DNA of 64,000 nucleotides. It comes from Paenibacillus planticolens (lineage in GTDB: Bacteria > Bacillota > Bacilli > Paenibacillales > NBRC-103111). How positions within the stretch are numbered: position 1 is the first letter of the stretch; each line of letters begins with the position of its first letter. The stretch spans positions 55,260 through 119,259 of the forward strand of contig NZ_WHNZ01000048.1 of assembly GCF_013141725.1 (NCBI RefSeq), in the 5' to 3' direction. The notes beneath the pieces are model-generated. The model did no database searches. It was not told where the DNA came from and saw nothing but the letters and a program-made list of their open reading frames with translations. Below, in pieces: positions 42,726 through 50,113 of this stretch. The position numbers and the translations under genes were made by a program.

Positions 42726-42779
42726 TTCAGTATTTCTTCAGCTAACTATCAATTGGATCTCAGTTTATCCATCTATAAT
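42726..42779 (+). promoter_or_regulatory. promoter of apbE with 11-bp direct repeats
   Basis: Plus-strand pentamers TTCAG (42726), TTCAG (42737), ATCAA (42748), CTCAG (42759), exact 11-bp period, then 10 bases and -10 TATAAT (42774-42779). Same arrangement as at the two other promoters of this locus. Confidence 0.75.
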
Positions 42780-42823
42780 TAGGTTCATCAATGTGAGGAC
42801 ATCAAAGAAAAGAGGAAAACCTT

Positions 42824-43705
42824 ATGGAGCCAACTACACCCTCCTTTCATTCGTTTCATTTCCACACGCAGGAGTCCGAAATCGAATTGCTGCTCCGCTG
42901 TGAGGAGAAAGAGCGCACGCTCATTACCAAGTTAACCGACGATTGGTTTCGCCATGTCGAAAAGCGATTCAACCCTATGCTGGCTGACAGTGAGATCTCG
43001 CTCCTGAATACATTAGCGGGCGAAAATTGCATGGTCTCTAATACGATGCTAGAGGTCCTTTTTTTAGCTGAAATGTACCAAGCGGTAACCGATGGCTTCT
43101 ATAAGCCTCTCTTAAATAACGGCATGCAGGCTGCTCCGCTTCTAGAGTGGGAAGTAGATCCGGCTAATAAATCCATTAGGCTCCCTCAGAATACGAACAT
43201 TCATTTAAAAGGACTAGAACACGGTTGGGCGGTTAAACGCTTAGCCGAATATATGCGGAGAGATCTTTCCCTGGATCAAGGCCTCGTTCTGGCCGGAGGA
43301 GAGATCACTGTTTGGGGCCGGAGCTCGGAGGGGATAGACCCGTGGATTATCGGCATTCAAAGCCCCTGGCAAGGGGACGCCAAGCTGGGTGCCGTCGCTC
43401 TGCCCGAGGGCTCCCTCTCCACCTACAGCCACTTGGAAAATCCGGAGGCAAGCACAGAAACCGATGTCGTGCAGTGCACCGTTGCCGGTCAAGATCTCGT
43501 GGAGTGCCATGTATGGGCAAGAACGCTGGCCAGACTCGGCGTAGACGAAGGGCTGGCACTGCTCGCTAAACGCACCTCCATGTGCGAAGCCGTTGTGCTG
43601 ACGGCCAAACAAGAGCTGCATTATTTCGGGAAAAAAGCTTCGCTCCAACGAAGATGGCTGGACATGCGCATCGACCATTATCACTTTCAAGATAAGGTAT
43701 CTTAA
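42824..43705 (+). CDS. apbE: ApbE-like FAD:protein FMN transferase
   Basis: A 293-residue protein with the ApbE layout: FNPMLADSEISLLNTLAG (family: F...ds.is.lN), FYKPLLNNGM, LVLAGGEITVWG (the GG.I region) and a C-terminal QDLVECHVWARTLARLG (family D..aTal..lG) where the usual acidic/Thr metal-binding residues are replaced by E, H and R/T, so it is a divergent member. No signal peptide, so cytosolic. ApbE proteins attach FMN covalently to Thr/Ser of partner proteins; no partner with a flavinylation motif is evident nearby. Divergent from and probably controlled by the adjacent two-component system. Confidence 0.82.
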   Translation: MEPTTPSFHSFHFHTQESEIELLLRCEEKERTLITKLTDDWFRHVEKRFNPMLADSEISLLNTLAGENCMVSNTMLEVLFLAEMYQAVTDGFYKPLLNNGMQAAPLLEWEVDPANKSIRLPQNTNIHLKGLEHGWAVKRLAEYMRRDLSLDQGLVLAGGEITVWGRSSEGIDPWIIGIQSPWQGDAKLGAVALPEGSLSTYSHLENPEASTETDVVQCTVAGQDLVECHVWARTLARLGVDEGLALLAKRTSMCEAVVLTAKQELHYFGKKASLQRRWLDMRIDHYHFQDKVS

Positions 43706-43718
43706 GGTTATGCAACCC

Positions 43719-43802
43719 TTATCCACATAATTGCTCACATTATCCACAATGGAATTATGATTTACCCACAAATTTCGCGATTTTATCAACAACTTATCCA
43801 CA
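43719..43802. promoter_or_regulatory. DnaA-box cluster
   Basis: Three perfect TTATCCACA boxes at 43719-43727, 43740-43748 and 43794-43802, plus TTACCCACA (43762-43770) and TTATCAACA (43783-43791) with one mismatch each. All are in one orientation, with starts 21, 22, 21 and 11 apart, i.e. on one helix face. No dnaA, dnaN or AT-rich unwinding element with origin genes is near, so it is not oriC as seen; it resembles the DnaA-box clusters outside oriC known in B. subtilis. Confidence 0.8.
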
Positions 43803-43804
43803 GG

Positions 43805-43834
43805 TTGTGAGTAAGAACGAAATCATGATACAAT
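43805..43834 (+). promoter_or_regulatory. extended -10 promoter of the BaiN-like gene
   Basis: -35-like TTGTGA (43805-43810), 18-base spacer, extended -10 TG-A-TACAAT (43826-43834). The last DnaA box ends 2 bases upstream of the -35. Confidence 0.55.
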
Positions 43835-43861
43835 TTTTCAAAAATGAACTCGAGGTATTCT

Positions 43862-45118
43862 ATGATTTATGATGTCATCGTCATCGGCGGAGGCTCGGCC
43901 GGCCTCATGGCCAGTATCGCGGCAAGCCGCCAAGGAGCCAAGGTTCTCCTCCTGGACAAAGGGGATAAGCTCGGCCGCAAGCTCGGCATCTCCGGCGGCG
44001 GCAGGTGCAACGTAACCAATAACAAAGACATGGATGAACTTATTAAGCATATCCCGGGCAACGGGCGCTTCCTATATAGTGCTTTGACGCAGTTTGGCAA
44101 CAGGCACATCATCGATTTTTTTGAAGGTCTTGGGATCCGGCTGAAAGAAGAGGATAACGGCCGTATGTTTCCTGTCAGCGACAAGGCCAAAACCGTCGTA
44201 GACGCGTTGATCGGCCAAGTTCGCAAGCAGGGTGTCGAGATCCGGATGAGCAGCCCGGTCAAAAGGGTCCTGTACCAAGACGGCAGCGTCCAAGGCGTCC
44301 AGCTCCACTCGGGCGAGAAGATGAACAGCCGCGCTGTTGTCATCGCCTCGGGCGGATGCTCTGTCCCGCACACCGGCTCCACCGGAGACGGTTATGCGTG
44401 GGCCGAGGCCGGCGGGCATACGATTACGCAGCTCTTTCCGACCGAGGTTCCGCTGACCTCGAAGGAAGCATGGATCCGCAGCCGTGAGCTGCAAGGGCTT
44501 TCCTTGCGGGAGGTAACGCTGTCCGTGTGGAACGCCAAAGGAAAGGCCGTCATCTCCCACCGGGGGGATATGCTTTTCACTCACTTTGGGTTGTCAGGCC
44601 CGATTGCCCTGCGCTGCAGCCAATTCGTTGTTAAGGAGCTTGCCAAAACCGAGCGTAAGGAAGTTCTGCTCACCGTAGACCTCTTCCCCGATCTGAGCAT
44701 GGATGATTTGTATAAGGAAAGCATGTCGATGGCGAAAACCGATGCCAAAAAGGCGATCAAAAACGTGCTGAAACCGCTCCTGTCCGAGCGTCTGATCCCG
44801 ATGCTGTTGGAGCGGTCCGGATTGGACGAACAGCTCACGTACGACAACATTCCGAAGCAAAAGTGGCTTGACCTTTGCAAGCTCATGAAAGCATTCCCCG
44901 TGCACATTCACGGAACGCTTTCGATCGAAGAAGCTTTCGTTACAGGCGGCGGCGTGCATCTCAAAGAAATCGACCCGAGCACCATGCAGTCGAAGCTGGT
45001 GAACGGACTGTATTTCTGCGGAGAGGTGCTTGATATACATGGCTACACAGGCGGTTATAACATTACGGCTGCCTTCTCGACTGGATATATGGCCGGCCAG
45101 AGCGCGGCGCAGCAATGA
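43862..45118 (+). CDS. BaiN/HI0933 family NAD(P)/FAD-dependent oxidoreductase (YtfP-like)
   Basis: A 418-residue flavoprotein. N-terminal dinucleotide-binding motif YDVIVIGGGSAGLMASIAA, then the family signature LGRKLGISGGGRCNVTNN, and a second GG motif (VVIASGGCSVPHTGSTGDGY). C-terminal VTGGGVHLKEIDPSTMQSK and YFCGEVLDIHGYTGGYNI complete the family pattern. Exact reaction uncertain; BaiN was linked to bile acid reduction, while the role in Bacillus-type bacteria is unknown. ATG 43862 with CGAGGTATTCT upstream is preferred over 43844. Confidence 0.92.
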   Translation: MIYDVIVIGGGSAGLMASIAASRQGAKVLLLDKGDKLGRKLGISGGGRCNVTNNKDMDELIKHIPGNGRFLYSALTQFGNRHIIDFFEGLGIRLKEEDNGRMFPVSDKAKTVVDALIGQVRKQGVEIRMSSPVKRVLYQDGSVQGVQLHSGEKMNSRAVVIASGGCSVPHTGSTGDGYAWAEAGGHTITQLFPTEVPLTSKEAWIRSRELQGLSLREVTLSVWNAKGKAVISHRGDMLFTHFGLSGPIALRCSQFVVKELAKTERKEVLLTVDLFPDLSMDDLYKESMSMAKTDAKKAIKNVLKPLLSERLIPMLLERSGLDEQLTYDNIPKQKWLDLCKLMKAFPVHIHGTLSIEEAFVTGGGVHLKEIDPSTMQSKLVNGLYFCGEVLDIHGYTGGYNITAAFSTGYMAGQSAAQQ

Positions 45119-45120
45119 GA

Positions 45121-45143
45121 AAAACCGTCAGTTGACGGTCTTT
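45121..45143 (+). terminator. short terminator-like hairpin after the BaiN-like gene
   Basis: ACCGTCA-GT-TGACGGT followed by CTTTGG, within 5 bases of the stop. T-run is weak. Confidence 0.5.
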
Positions 45144-45194
45144 GGGGCGGCTGACTTTGATTAACAGGAAATACTACCGCTAGCTGATATGAAA

Positions 45195-45240
45195 GAAAAA
45201 GGACCCGCATCCACCGGATGCAGGTCCTTCTTCTTTTTAT
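45195..45240. terminator. bidirectional terminator, mainly for the symporter gene
   Basis: AAGGACCCGCATCC / GGATGCAGGTCCTT hairpin with CTTCTTTTTA on the plus strand and TTTTTCTTTC on the minus strand. Confidence 0.85.
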
Positions 45241-45246
45241 ATCGAA

Positions 45247-46602
45247 TTAAGCTGTTGCCGCTTCAAGATCATCTTCCTCGTCACGATCAAACGCCGCGCG
45301 GTCGAATTCGCCTTCGGACTCCGCTACAAGCAAAGCTGTAACTGTTGTACCTGTTGCATTAACTGCTGTACGACCCATGTCGATCAGCGCCTCGACGCCA
45401 AGCACAAGACCCATACCTTCCAAAGGCAAGCCAAGAGCCGTCAATACAACTGTCGTCGAAATGGCTGCTGGTCCCGGAACGCCGGCCACACCAATGGAGG
45501 AAATGACGCTGACCAAGATCAGGATGATATACTCGGACGCGCTAAGCGGAAGGTTGTAAACCTTCGCTACGAAAATCGCCACAACCGCCGGCCAAACGCC
45601 GCCGCAGCCGTTGAAGTTCATTGTCGCGCCGAGAGGTGCTACGAAGCTGGCAATACGCGGCGATACGCGAAGGCGCTTCGTGATAACTTCCAAGTTCACC
45701 GGCAGCGTTGCATAGCTGCTTCGTGTTGTGAATGCGACAGCGATCGTCGGATACGCTTTTTTGAAAAACTTAATAGGGTTAACTTTCGCTACTAGAAGCA
45801 CCAAGCCTCCGAAAATCAATACGAAGTGAATGAGCAAGGCTACATAAGAAGTGACGATAATTTTAGCCAGTGGAGCAAGTGTTTCCAGGCCGTATTTCGC
45901 CGCCATACCCGCGATCAGTGCATACACACCGTAAGGTGTCAAACGAATAACATACTTAACGACTTGGTGAATCACCGCTGTTGCGGATGTAATAAACGCT
46001 TTAACGGCTGCTACGCTTTCCGGCTTCTTGGAACCAACGTGCACAATCGCTACGGCTACGAAGATCGCGAAGATCAGTACCGGTACGACTTTTCCTGTCG
46101 CCATATCGTTAATCGGGTTGGATGGCACCAAATCCAGAATAACTTGGGAGAACGTCGGAATTTCTCTTACTTTAAAATCTTTCGGAACAGCCTGTGCAAT
46201 CCCGTTACCCGGATCGATGGCCAGCGCAACGACCAAACCGATGATCGCTGCAATTCCTGTCGTCAACAAGAACCAGCCGATTGTTTTCAGCCCCAGCTTG
46301 CGAAGCTGGCCTAGACTGGATAGAGAGGAAATACTGTTAATAACTAGGATAAGTACAAGAGGCATAACGAGCATTTTGATCAAGTTAACATAAATCGTTC
46401 CGATCGTGGAGACACTTTTGTACTCCAAATGCAATTGGTTGAACGCTACACCGGCCACGAGACCAAGACCTAATCCGATGAACACGCGGTTACCGAAGCT
46501 TACTCTTTTTCTTCCCAAGAAAACGAGCAAACCAATAATGAGTATTGATACGACTAAGCTGACCCAGTTCGTTGAAAATGCGGTGACCAGGTTGTTTTTC
46601 AC
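45247..46602 (-). CDS. tcyP: dicarboxylate/amino acid:cation symporter, TcyP-like (cystine)
   Basis: A 451-residue member of the DAACS family with eight membrane segments and re-entrant loops. The serine-rich loop reads TTRSSYATLPVNLEV, the NMxGxx motif region ATMNFNGCGGVWPAVV, and the last segment MGRTAVNATGTTVTALLVA. The N terminus RKRVSFGNRVFIGLGLGL resembles B. subtilis TcyP, a cystine symporter. The acidic tail EEDDLEAA is cytoplasmic. Start: AAGGAG abuts the ATG at 46611, so GTG 46602, 9 bases downstream, is more likely. Promoter with a partial CymR-like dyad supports the cystine role. Confidence 0.85.
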   Translation of the reverse strand: MKNNLVTAFSTNWVSLVVSILIIGLLVFLGRKRVSFGNRVFIGLGLGLVAGVAFNQLHLEYKSVSTIGTIYVNLIKMLVMPLVLILVINSISSLSSLGQLRKLGLKTIGWFLLTTGIAAIIGLVVALAIDPGNGIAQAVPKDFKVREIPTFSQVILDLVPSNPINDMATGKVVPVLIFAIFVAVAIVHVGSKKPESVAAVKAFITSATAVIHQVVKYVIRLTPYGVYALIAGMAAKYGLETLAPLAKIIVTSYVALLIHFVLIFGGLVLLVAKVNPIKFFKKAYPTIAVAFTTRSSYATLPVNLEVITKRLRVSPRIASFVAPLGATMNFNGCGGVWPAVVAIFVAKVYNLPLSASEYIILILVSVISSIGVAGVPGPAAISTTVVLTALGLPLEGMGLVLGVEALIDMGRTAVNATGTTVTALLVAESEGEFDRAAFDRDEEDDLEAATA

Positions 46603-46616
46603 TAGAATCATCTCCT

Positions 46617-46679
46617 TAATTCCTACGTTCTTACTCGGTTTTATGGGATAAGAATATGACAGAAGAAGTTACATGTCAA
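46617..46679 (-). promoter_or_regulatory. promoter of the tcyP-like gene with partial CymR-like site
   Basis: Minus-strand -35 TTGACA (46679-46674), 17-base spacer, -10 TATTCT (46656-46651). Downstream at 46641-46617 a 25-mer ending GTAGGAATTA matches the tcyK operator at 16 of 25 positions, mainly in one half; the other half-site is degenerate. Confidence 0.6.
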
Positions 46680-46699
46680 TGGTTAATTTTAAGAAAGAG

Positions 46700-46750
46700 C
46701 AAAAAAACCGAATTTTACCCTCGGAAATCCGAGATAAAATGCGGTTTTTA
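46700..46750 (-). terminator. probable terminator upstream of the tcyP promoter
   Basis: Minus-strand arms AAAAACCGCATTTTA / TAAAATTCGGTTTTT with an inner stem CTCGGATTTCCGAG and a final T-run. It would end transcripts from the hypothetical gene at 47033-47440, with repeat element 4 inside its 3' untranslated region. Confidence 0.7.
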
Positions 46751-46832
46751 AGCATAATACTTGTCCAATCACGAACAAAAATTACATTGTATGCCGCGCC
46801 CCTCCCCTTTTGCCGAGGAATCAACAGCGATT

Positions 46833-47011
46833 GGGAACTACAGGGCGCTATTTGAGCTAAATAGGCTGTATTTGGGCTTTAGACGGAACTGCAGGGTCTA
46901 ATTGCCCTCAAAAAGCGCATACTGGTGCCCAACTAGTTAGAATAGCGGACCATAGTTCCCGCTCATGGGATGAAACGTCGATTGCATAAGAAATAGAGGA
47001 CTATAGTTCCC
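46833..47011. repeat. four-unit FFRR intergenic element, family 1, copy 4
   Basis: Units start at 46833, 46884, 46940 and 46991 (51, 56, 51). Forward pair ACAGGG(CG/TC) type, reverse pair GGACCATAGTTCCC / GGACTATAGTTCCC type. Its right edge is 22 bases past the stop codon of the minus-strand gene at 47033. Confidence 0.9.
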
Positions 47012-47032
47012 ATTCGCTCCATCAGCCCTATT

Positions 47033-47440
47033 TCAGATCCGAATACCGGCGCTGAAATGGTTATAATCATCCGAGGACGGGTCGAATGCCGCTTCTTCCT
47101 CGCTCGGCACGGCGTCGGCGTCTCGCGCTGAGGCGTAGCTGTCGGGCCAGTCCTCATTCACGGTGTGCGCCGGAATGCGGATGGAGCCCTCCAAATCGTA
47201 CGCCATAGCGAAGGTCGATGGCTCGGACTGCTGGGGCTCCCGCTCCACCAGGCGTCCGCCGTGCGACTGCGCGATCTCGAGCGCCGAGGTCATTTCCTGG
47301 TCATCGAGATGGATATGCAGCGTCGTCCGCTCACCTTCTAGCAGCTCCGGCTTATAGCCGAGCTCCTCCAGTGTGTCGAGCGCCAGAAGCGCATCCCGCT
47401 CTTTATCAAATTCAAAAAAGATTGGAACAAAGTTCGTCAT
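47033..47440 (-). CDS. hypothetical protein (135 aa)
   Basis: Starts MTNFVPIFFEFDKERDALLA with DTLEELGYKPELLEGERTTL; the N-terminal 65 residues have a beta-alpha-beta, ACT-like or DUF-type look, followed by an acidic, probably disordered tail (DADAVPSEEEAAFDPSSDD). No family recognised. The GC-rich codon use is like that of true genes nearby. Transcribed separately from the inositol monophosphatase gene upstream, or with it (70-base gap without terminator). Confidence 0.7.
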   Translation of the reverse strand: MTNFVPIFFEFDKERDALLALDTLEELGYKPELLEGERTTLHIHLDDQEMTSALEIAQSHGGRLVEREPQQSEPSTFAMAYDLEGSIRIPAHTVNEDWPDSYASARDADAVPSEEEAAFDPSSDDYNHFSAGIRI

Positions 47441-47510
47441 CTCATAGCATCCTTTCTTCCTCTAAATGAAAAGTCTGCCATTAGCTTCTGCAACTTGTTC
47501 TTCGCCTATT

Positions 47511-48380
47511 CTACTTGATGGCTTGCTGCACGATTTGGAGCAGCTCCGCATGGTACTCTGGCACAGCAGCCACGATGTAAGCCGGCTTGCCCTGCCCATT
47601 GCCGACTCCCTCATTGCATCTTGCATTCGCACCTTCTCCTGCCGCACCCGCCTCGCCAAGCAAGTCAAGCGAATTGCCGTCAAAATCCGTCACCTTCACG
47701 CCCGCCTCCTGCGCAAGCAGCAAACCCGCATACAAATCCTCGCCTTCAGAGTTGTACAGGGCAATACCGTGCAGGTCGCCTCTGGCCAGCATCGCCCAAG
47801 TCAAAGAAGGAGCCCACATGCGCAGCACCCTTTTCACGGAATGTTCGAGATGATGCCTCAGCGTTAACGCTCCTTGGTCGTCTTTGCCAACGGCATGCCC
47901 TTGAATCCAGGAGAGGGTGGATTTAGCCAGTGCTCCGCTCGGCTTCGCCGCCAGCTGGATGCCATCCTGCCAAGAGCCTTCTCCCTTCAAGGCAGCGTAT
48001 GTAATCCCAAGAGCCGAATCATGAACAACGCCGAGTACAATCCGGCCCTGATAGCTTAACGAGATGGAAACTCCATACAGCGGTATTCCCAAAGCGAAGT
48101 TATTCGTTCCATCCAACGGGTCCACATGCCAAACCCAATCGCTGGCCGCGCCGCCTTCCCCGGCTTCTTCGCTGTAGATGCGATGGGTCGGAAAAACCGC
48201 CATGATCTCATCTACAATCAACCGGTCCGCCTTCACATCAACCTCCGTAACCAAATCGCCGCGCTCATCCTTATGTTGAACTGTCAACTTACCGCCAAAA
48301 TGCTCTCTTGCCAAATCTCCTGCTTTGGACGCCGCTTTCACGGCAACTTCCTTAGCCAATGACCACTCGTTGCGATTCAT
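47511..48380 (-). CDS. inositol monophosphatase family protein
   Basis: About 289 residues. Metal and substrate motifs: YSEEAGEGG, WHVDPLDGTNNFALGIPLYGVS (DPLDGTxNF is the signature) and, near the C terminus, WAMLARGDLHGIALYNSEGE where the usual WDxAAG motif is replaced, so specificity may differ. Acts on inositol phosphate or a related sugar phosphate. The preferred start is ATG 48380 (MNRNEWSLAKE), with AAAAGGGG 10 bases upstream; the frame opens at 48404. Confidence 0.88.
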   Translation of the reverse strand: MNRNEWSLAKEVAVKAASKAGDLAREHFGGKLTVQHKDERGDLVTEVDVKADRLIVDEIMAVFPTHRIYSEEAGEGGAASDWVWHVDPLDGTNNFALGIPLYGVSISLSYQGRIVLGVVHDSALGITYAALKGEGSWQDGIQLAAKPSGALAKSTLSWIQGHAVGKDDQGALTLRHHLEHSVKRVLRMWAPSLTWAMLARGDLHGIALYNSEGEDLYAGLLLAQEAGVKVTDFDGNSLDLLGEAGAAGEGANARCNEGVGNGQGKPAYIVAAVPEYHAELLQIVQQAIK

Positions 48381-48470
48381 TTCCTCAGGGCCCCTTTTAA
48401 TCATTTAGTCCGCTTTAACCATTTTACCATATGTTCCCTGCAAAAGTTCCCTCGTGTGAAGCTTCTTACA

Positions 48471-48500
48471 TTGACAAGCAGCCTCTTCATAAGTGATAAT
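48471..48500 (+). promoter_or_regulatory. sigma-A promoter of the aldolase gene
   Basis: -35 TTGACA (48471-48476), 18-base spacer, -10 GATAAT (48495-48500). Confidence 0.65.
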
Positions 48501-48548
48501 ATAGCAAAATCTTAAGCGATATGAGCAGTCGAAAGGGGCATTACGGGC

Positions 48549-49514
48549 ATGGTAAAGCATCATCAACACAAGATTTTGGATTGTACGATTCGGGACGGCG
48601 GTTTGGTGAATGATTGGGATTTTAGCGTGGAGTTTGTCCAAGACATGTATCGCGGCTTAAGTGCAGCCGGTGTAGAATATATGGAGATTGGTTACAAAAA
48701 TTCGGAAAAACTGCTGAAAGGCGGAGCATCCGGTCCATGGAGATTTTTGAATGAAACTTTCCTGCGTGATGTCATTACTACAAAGACAGATACAAAACTG
48801 TCTGCGCTTGTAGATATCGGCCGCGTCGATGAGAAAGACATTTTGCCTCGTGAAGACAGCTTACTGGATCTGATCCGCGTCGCTTGTTATATCAAAGATG
48901 TGGACAAGGGTCTTGAGCTTGTGCAAAAGTTCAACGACATGGGCTATGAAACGTCCCTAAATATCATGGCTCTTTCCCACGTGATGGAAAACGAGCTGAT
49001 TGAAGCTTTCGAAGAAATTAACAAAAGCCCGGTTGACGTTGTCTACATTGTAGACTCCTACGGCAGCATGGCTCCTAAGGATATTGATTACCTAGTAACC
49101 AAATTCCAACGCCTGCTTCCTGAAAAAGAGCTCGGCTTGCATATGCATAACAACATGCAGCTTGCTTTCGCGAACACGATTACCGGCGCATCCAGTGGCG
49201 TAACCTTCTTGGACTCCTCCGTGTACGGAATGGGTCGCGCTGCAGGAAACTGTACGACAGAATTGCTGCTCAGCCACTTGAAAGGCGCGCGCTACGACAT
49301 CCGTCCAGTGCTCGAGATTATTGAAAAGCACATGATCACGATGCGTGAGAAATGGGATTGGGGCTACCTCATTCCTTACATGATCGTAGGTGCACTCGAT
49401 GAGCACCCGCGCACAGCGATGGCGCAGCTCAGCTCCGCAGAAAGAAATAACTTCGTAGATTTCTATGACCGTTTGACATCCGTTGAGACAGCGCCTGTTA
49501 TTAAAAAAGGCTAA
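48549..49514 (+). CDS. HMGL-like aldolase catalytic domain protein
   Basis: A 321-residue TIM-barrel protein of the pyruvate-carboxyltransferase/HMG-CoA lyase superfamily. Metal-binding start ILDCTIRDGGLVNDWDF, mid segment YIVDSYGSMAPKDI, and the histidine pair LHMHNNMQLAFANT with SSVYGMGRAAGNCTTELLL. Related to 4-hydroxy-2-oxovalerate aldolase and homocitrate synthase, but lacking a regulatory domain; reaction unassigned. No pathway partner is adjacent. GAAAGGGGC lies upstream. Own promoter and terminator. Confidence 0.88.
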   Translation: MVKHHQHKILDCTIRDGGLVNDWDFSVEFVQDMYRGLSAAGVEYMEIGYKNSEKLLKGGASGPWRFLNETFLRDVITTKTDTKLSALVDIGRVDEKDILPREDSLLDLIRVACYIKDVDKGLELVQKFNDMGYETSLNIMALSHVMENELIEAFEEINKSPVDVVYIVDSYGSMAPKDIDYLVTKFQRLLPEKELGLHMHNNMQLAFANTITGASSGVTFLDSSVYGMGRAAGNCTTELLLSHLKGARYDIRPVLEIIEKHMITMREKWDWGYLIPYMIVGALDEHPRTAMAQLSSAERNNFVDFYDRLTSVETAPVIKKG

Positions 49515-49528
49515 TCCGTTCTCCGAAA

Positions 49529-49589
49529 TAACCCCCTTGTCGACCATTCATAAGGCATCGCCTTTGAGTGTCTCAGCAAGGGGGTTTTG
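49529..49589 (+). terminator. terminator of the aldolase gene (probably bidirectional)
   Basis: AACCCCCTTG / CAAGGGGGTT arms around a second stem AGGCATCGCCT, then TTTTGG. Confidence 0.85.
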
Positions 49590-49606
49590 GCATTTACGCA
49601 CAGTTG

Positions 49607-49930
49607 TTATTTGATAATTTTGGCTGACACGACGTAGTCCTCCGCATATTCCCGCTCAATCAGGAATGTGAAATCCTCTTCCTCCCGGCGCACGCTCCCT
49701 TTTTTGCGGAATACTTCTATATATTCACTGTCAATAAGCTGTGTACAATGCTCATCCGCATAGATCAAGCCGCTCTCCAAACGTTTGAGCGCTTCGACCA
49801 TCACTTCGCGCGACTTTAATCCGCCTTCGATTTCCACATAGACTCTTCCGGTCGCGTCATGATCCTGCAGCAAAATCGCCACTCGCTGTATGGCCTTGGC
49901 GCGTGTTCTTTTATTCGGTGATATGCTCAT
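49607..49930 (-). CDS. conserved hypothetical protein (107 aa)
   Basis: MSISPNKRTRAKAIQRVAIL..., a small soluble alpha/beta protein (GRVYVEIEGGLKSREVMVEA, DFTFLIEREYAEDYVVSAKI). No family recognised. Convergent with the aldolase gene; its own upstream region (49931-50113) shows nothing clear except GAGCAGAACAG near the start. Confidence 0.65.
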   Translation of the reverse strand: MSISPNKRTRAKAIQRVAILLQDHDATGRVYVEIEGGLKSREVMVEALKRLESGLIYADEHCTQLIDSEYIEVFRKKGSVRREEEDFTFLIEREYAEDYVVSAKIIK

Positions 49931-50113
49931 CTGTTCTGCTCCTTTATCAGTCTTCTCAGTGCTAGTTTATGTCACAAAGGGTGAACGCGGACTAGGCATA
50001 TGAACGCTCTATGCAAGACTGGGCTGCAGGGGCTTCGAGTGCATGTATGTAAAACCGGGGAACCTGAGAAACTAAGACGAGGAATGGACGCCGCTATTTA
50101 GCGGGAGCTGGGA

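Noticed and set aside
43719..43802. DnaA-box cluster considered as the replication origin
   Set aside because: No dnaA, dnaN, recF or gyrase genes and no clear unwinding element next to it; neighbours are apbE and a flavoprotein gene.
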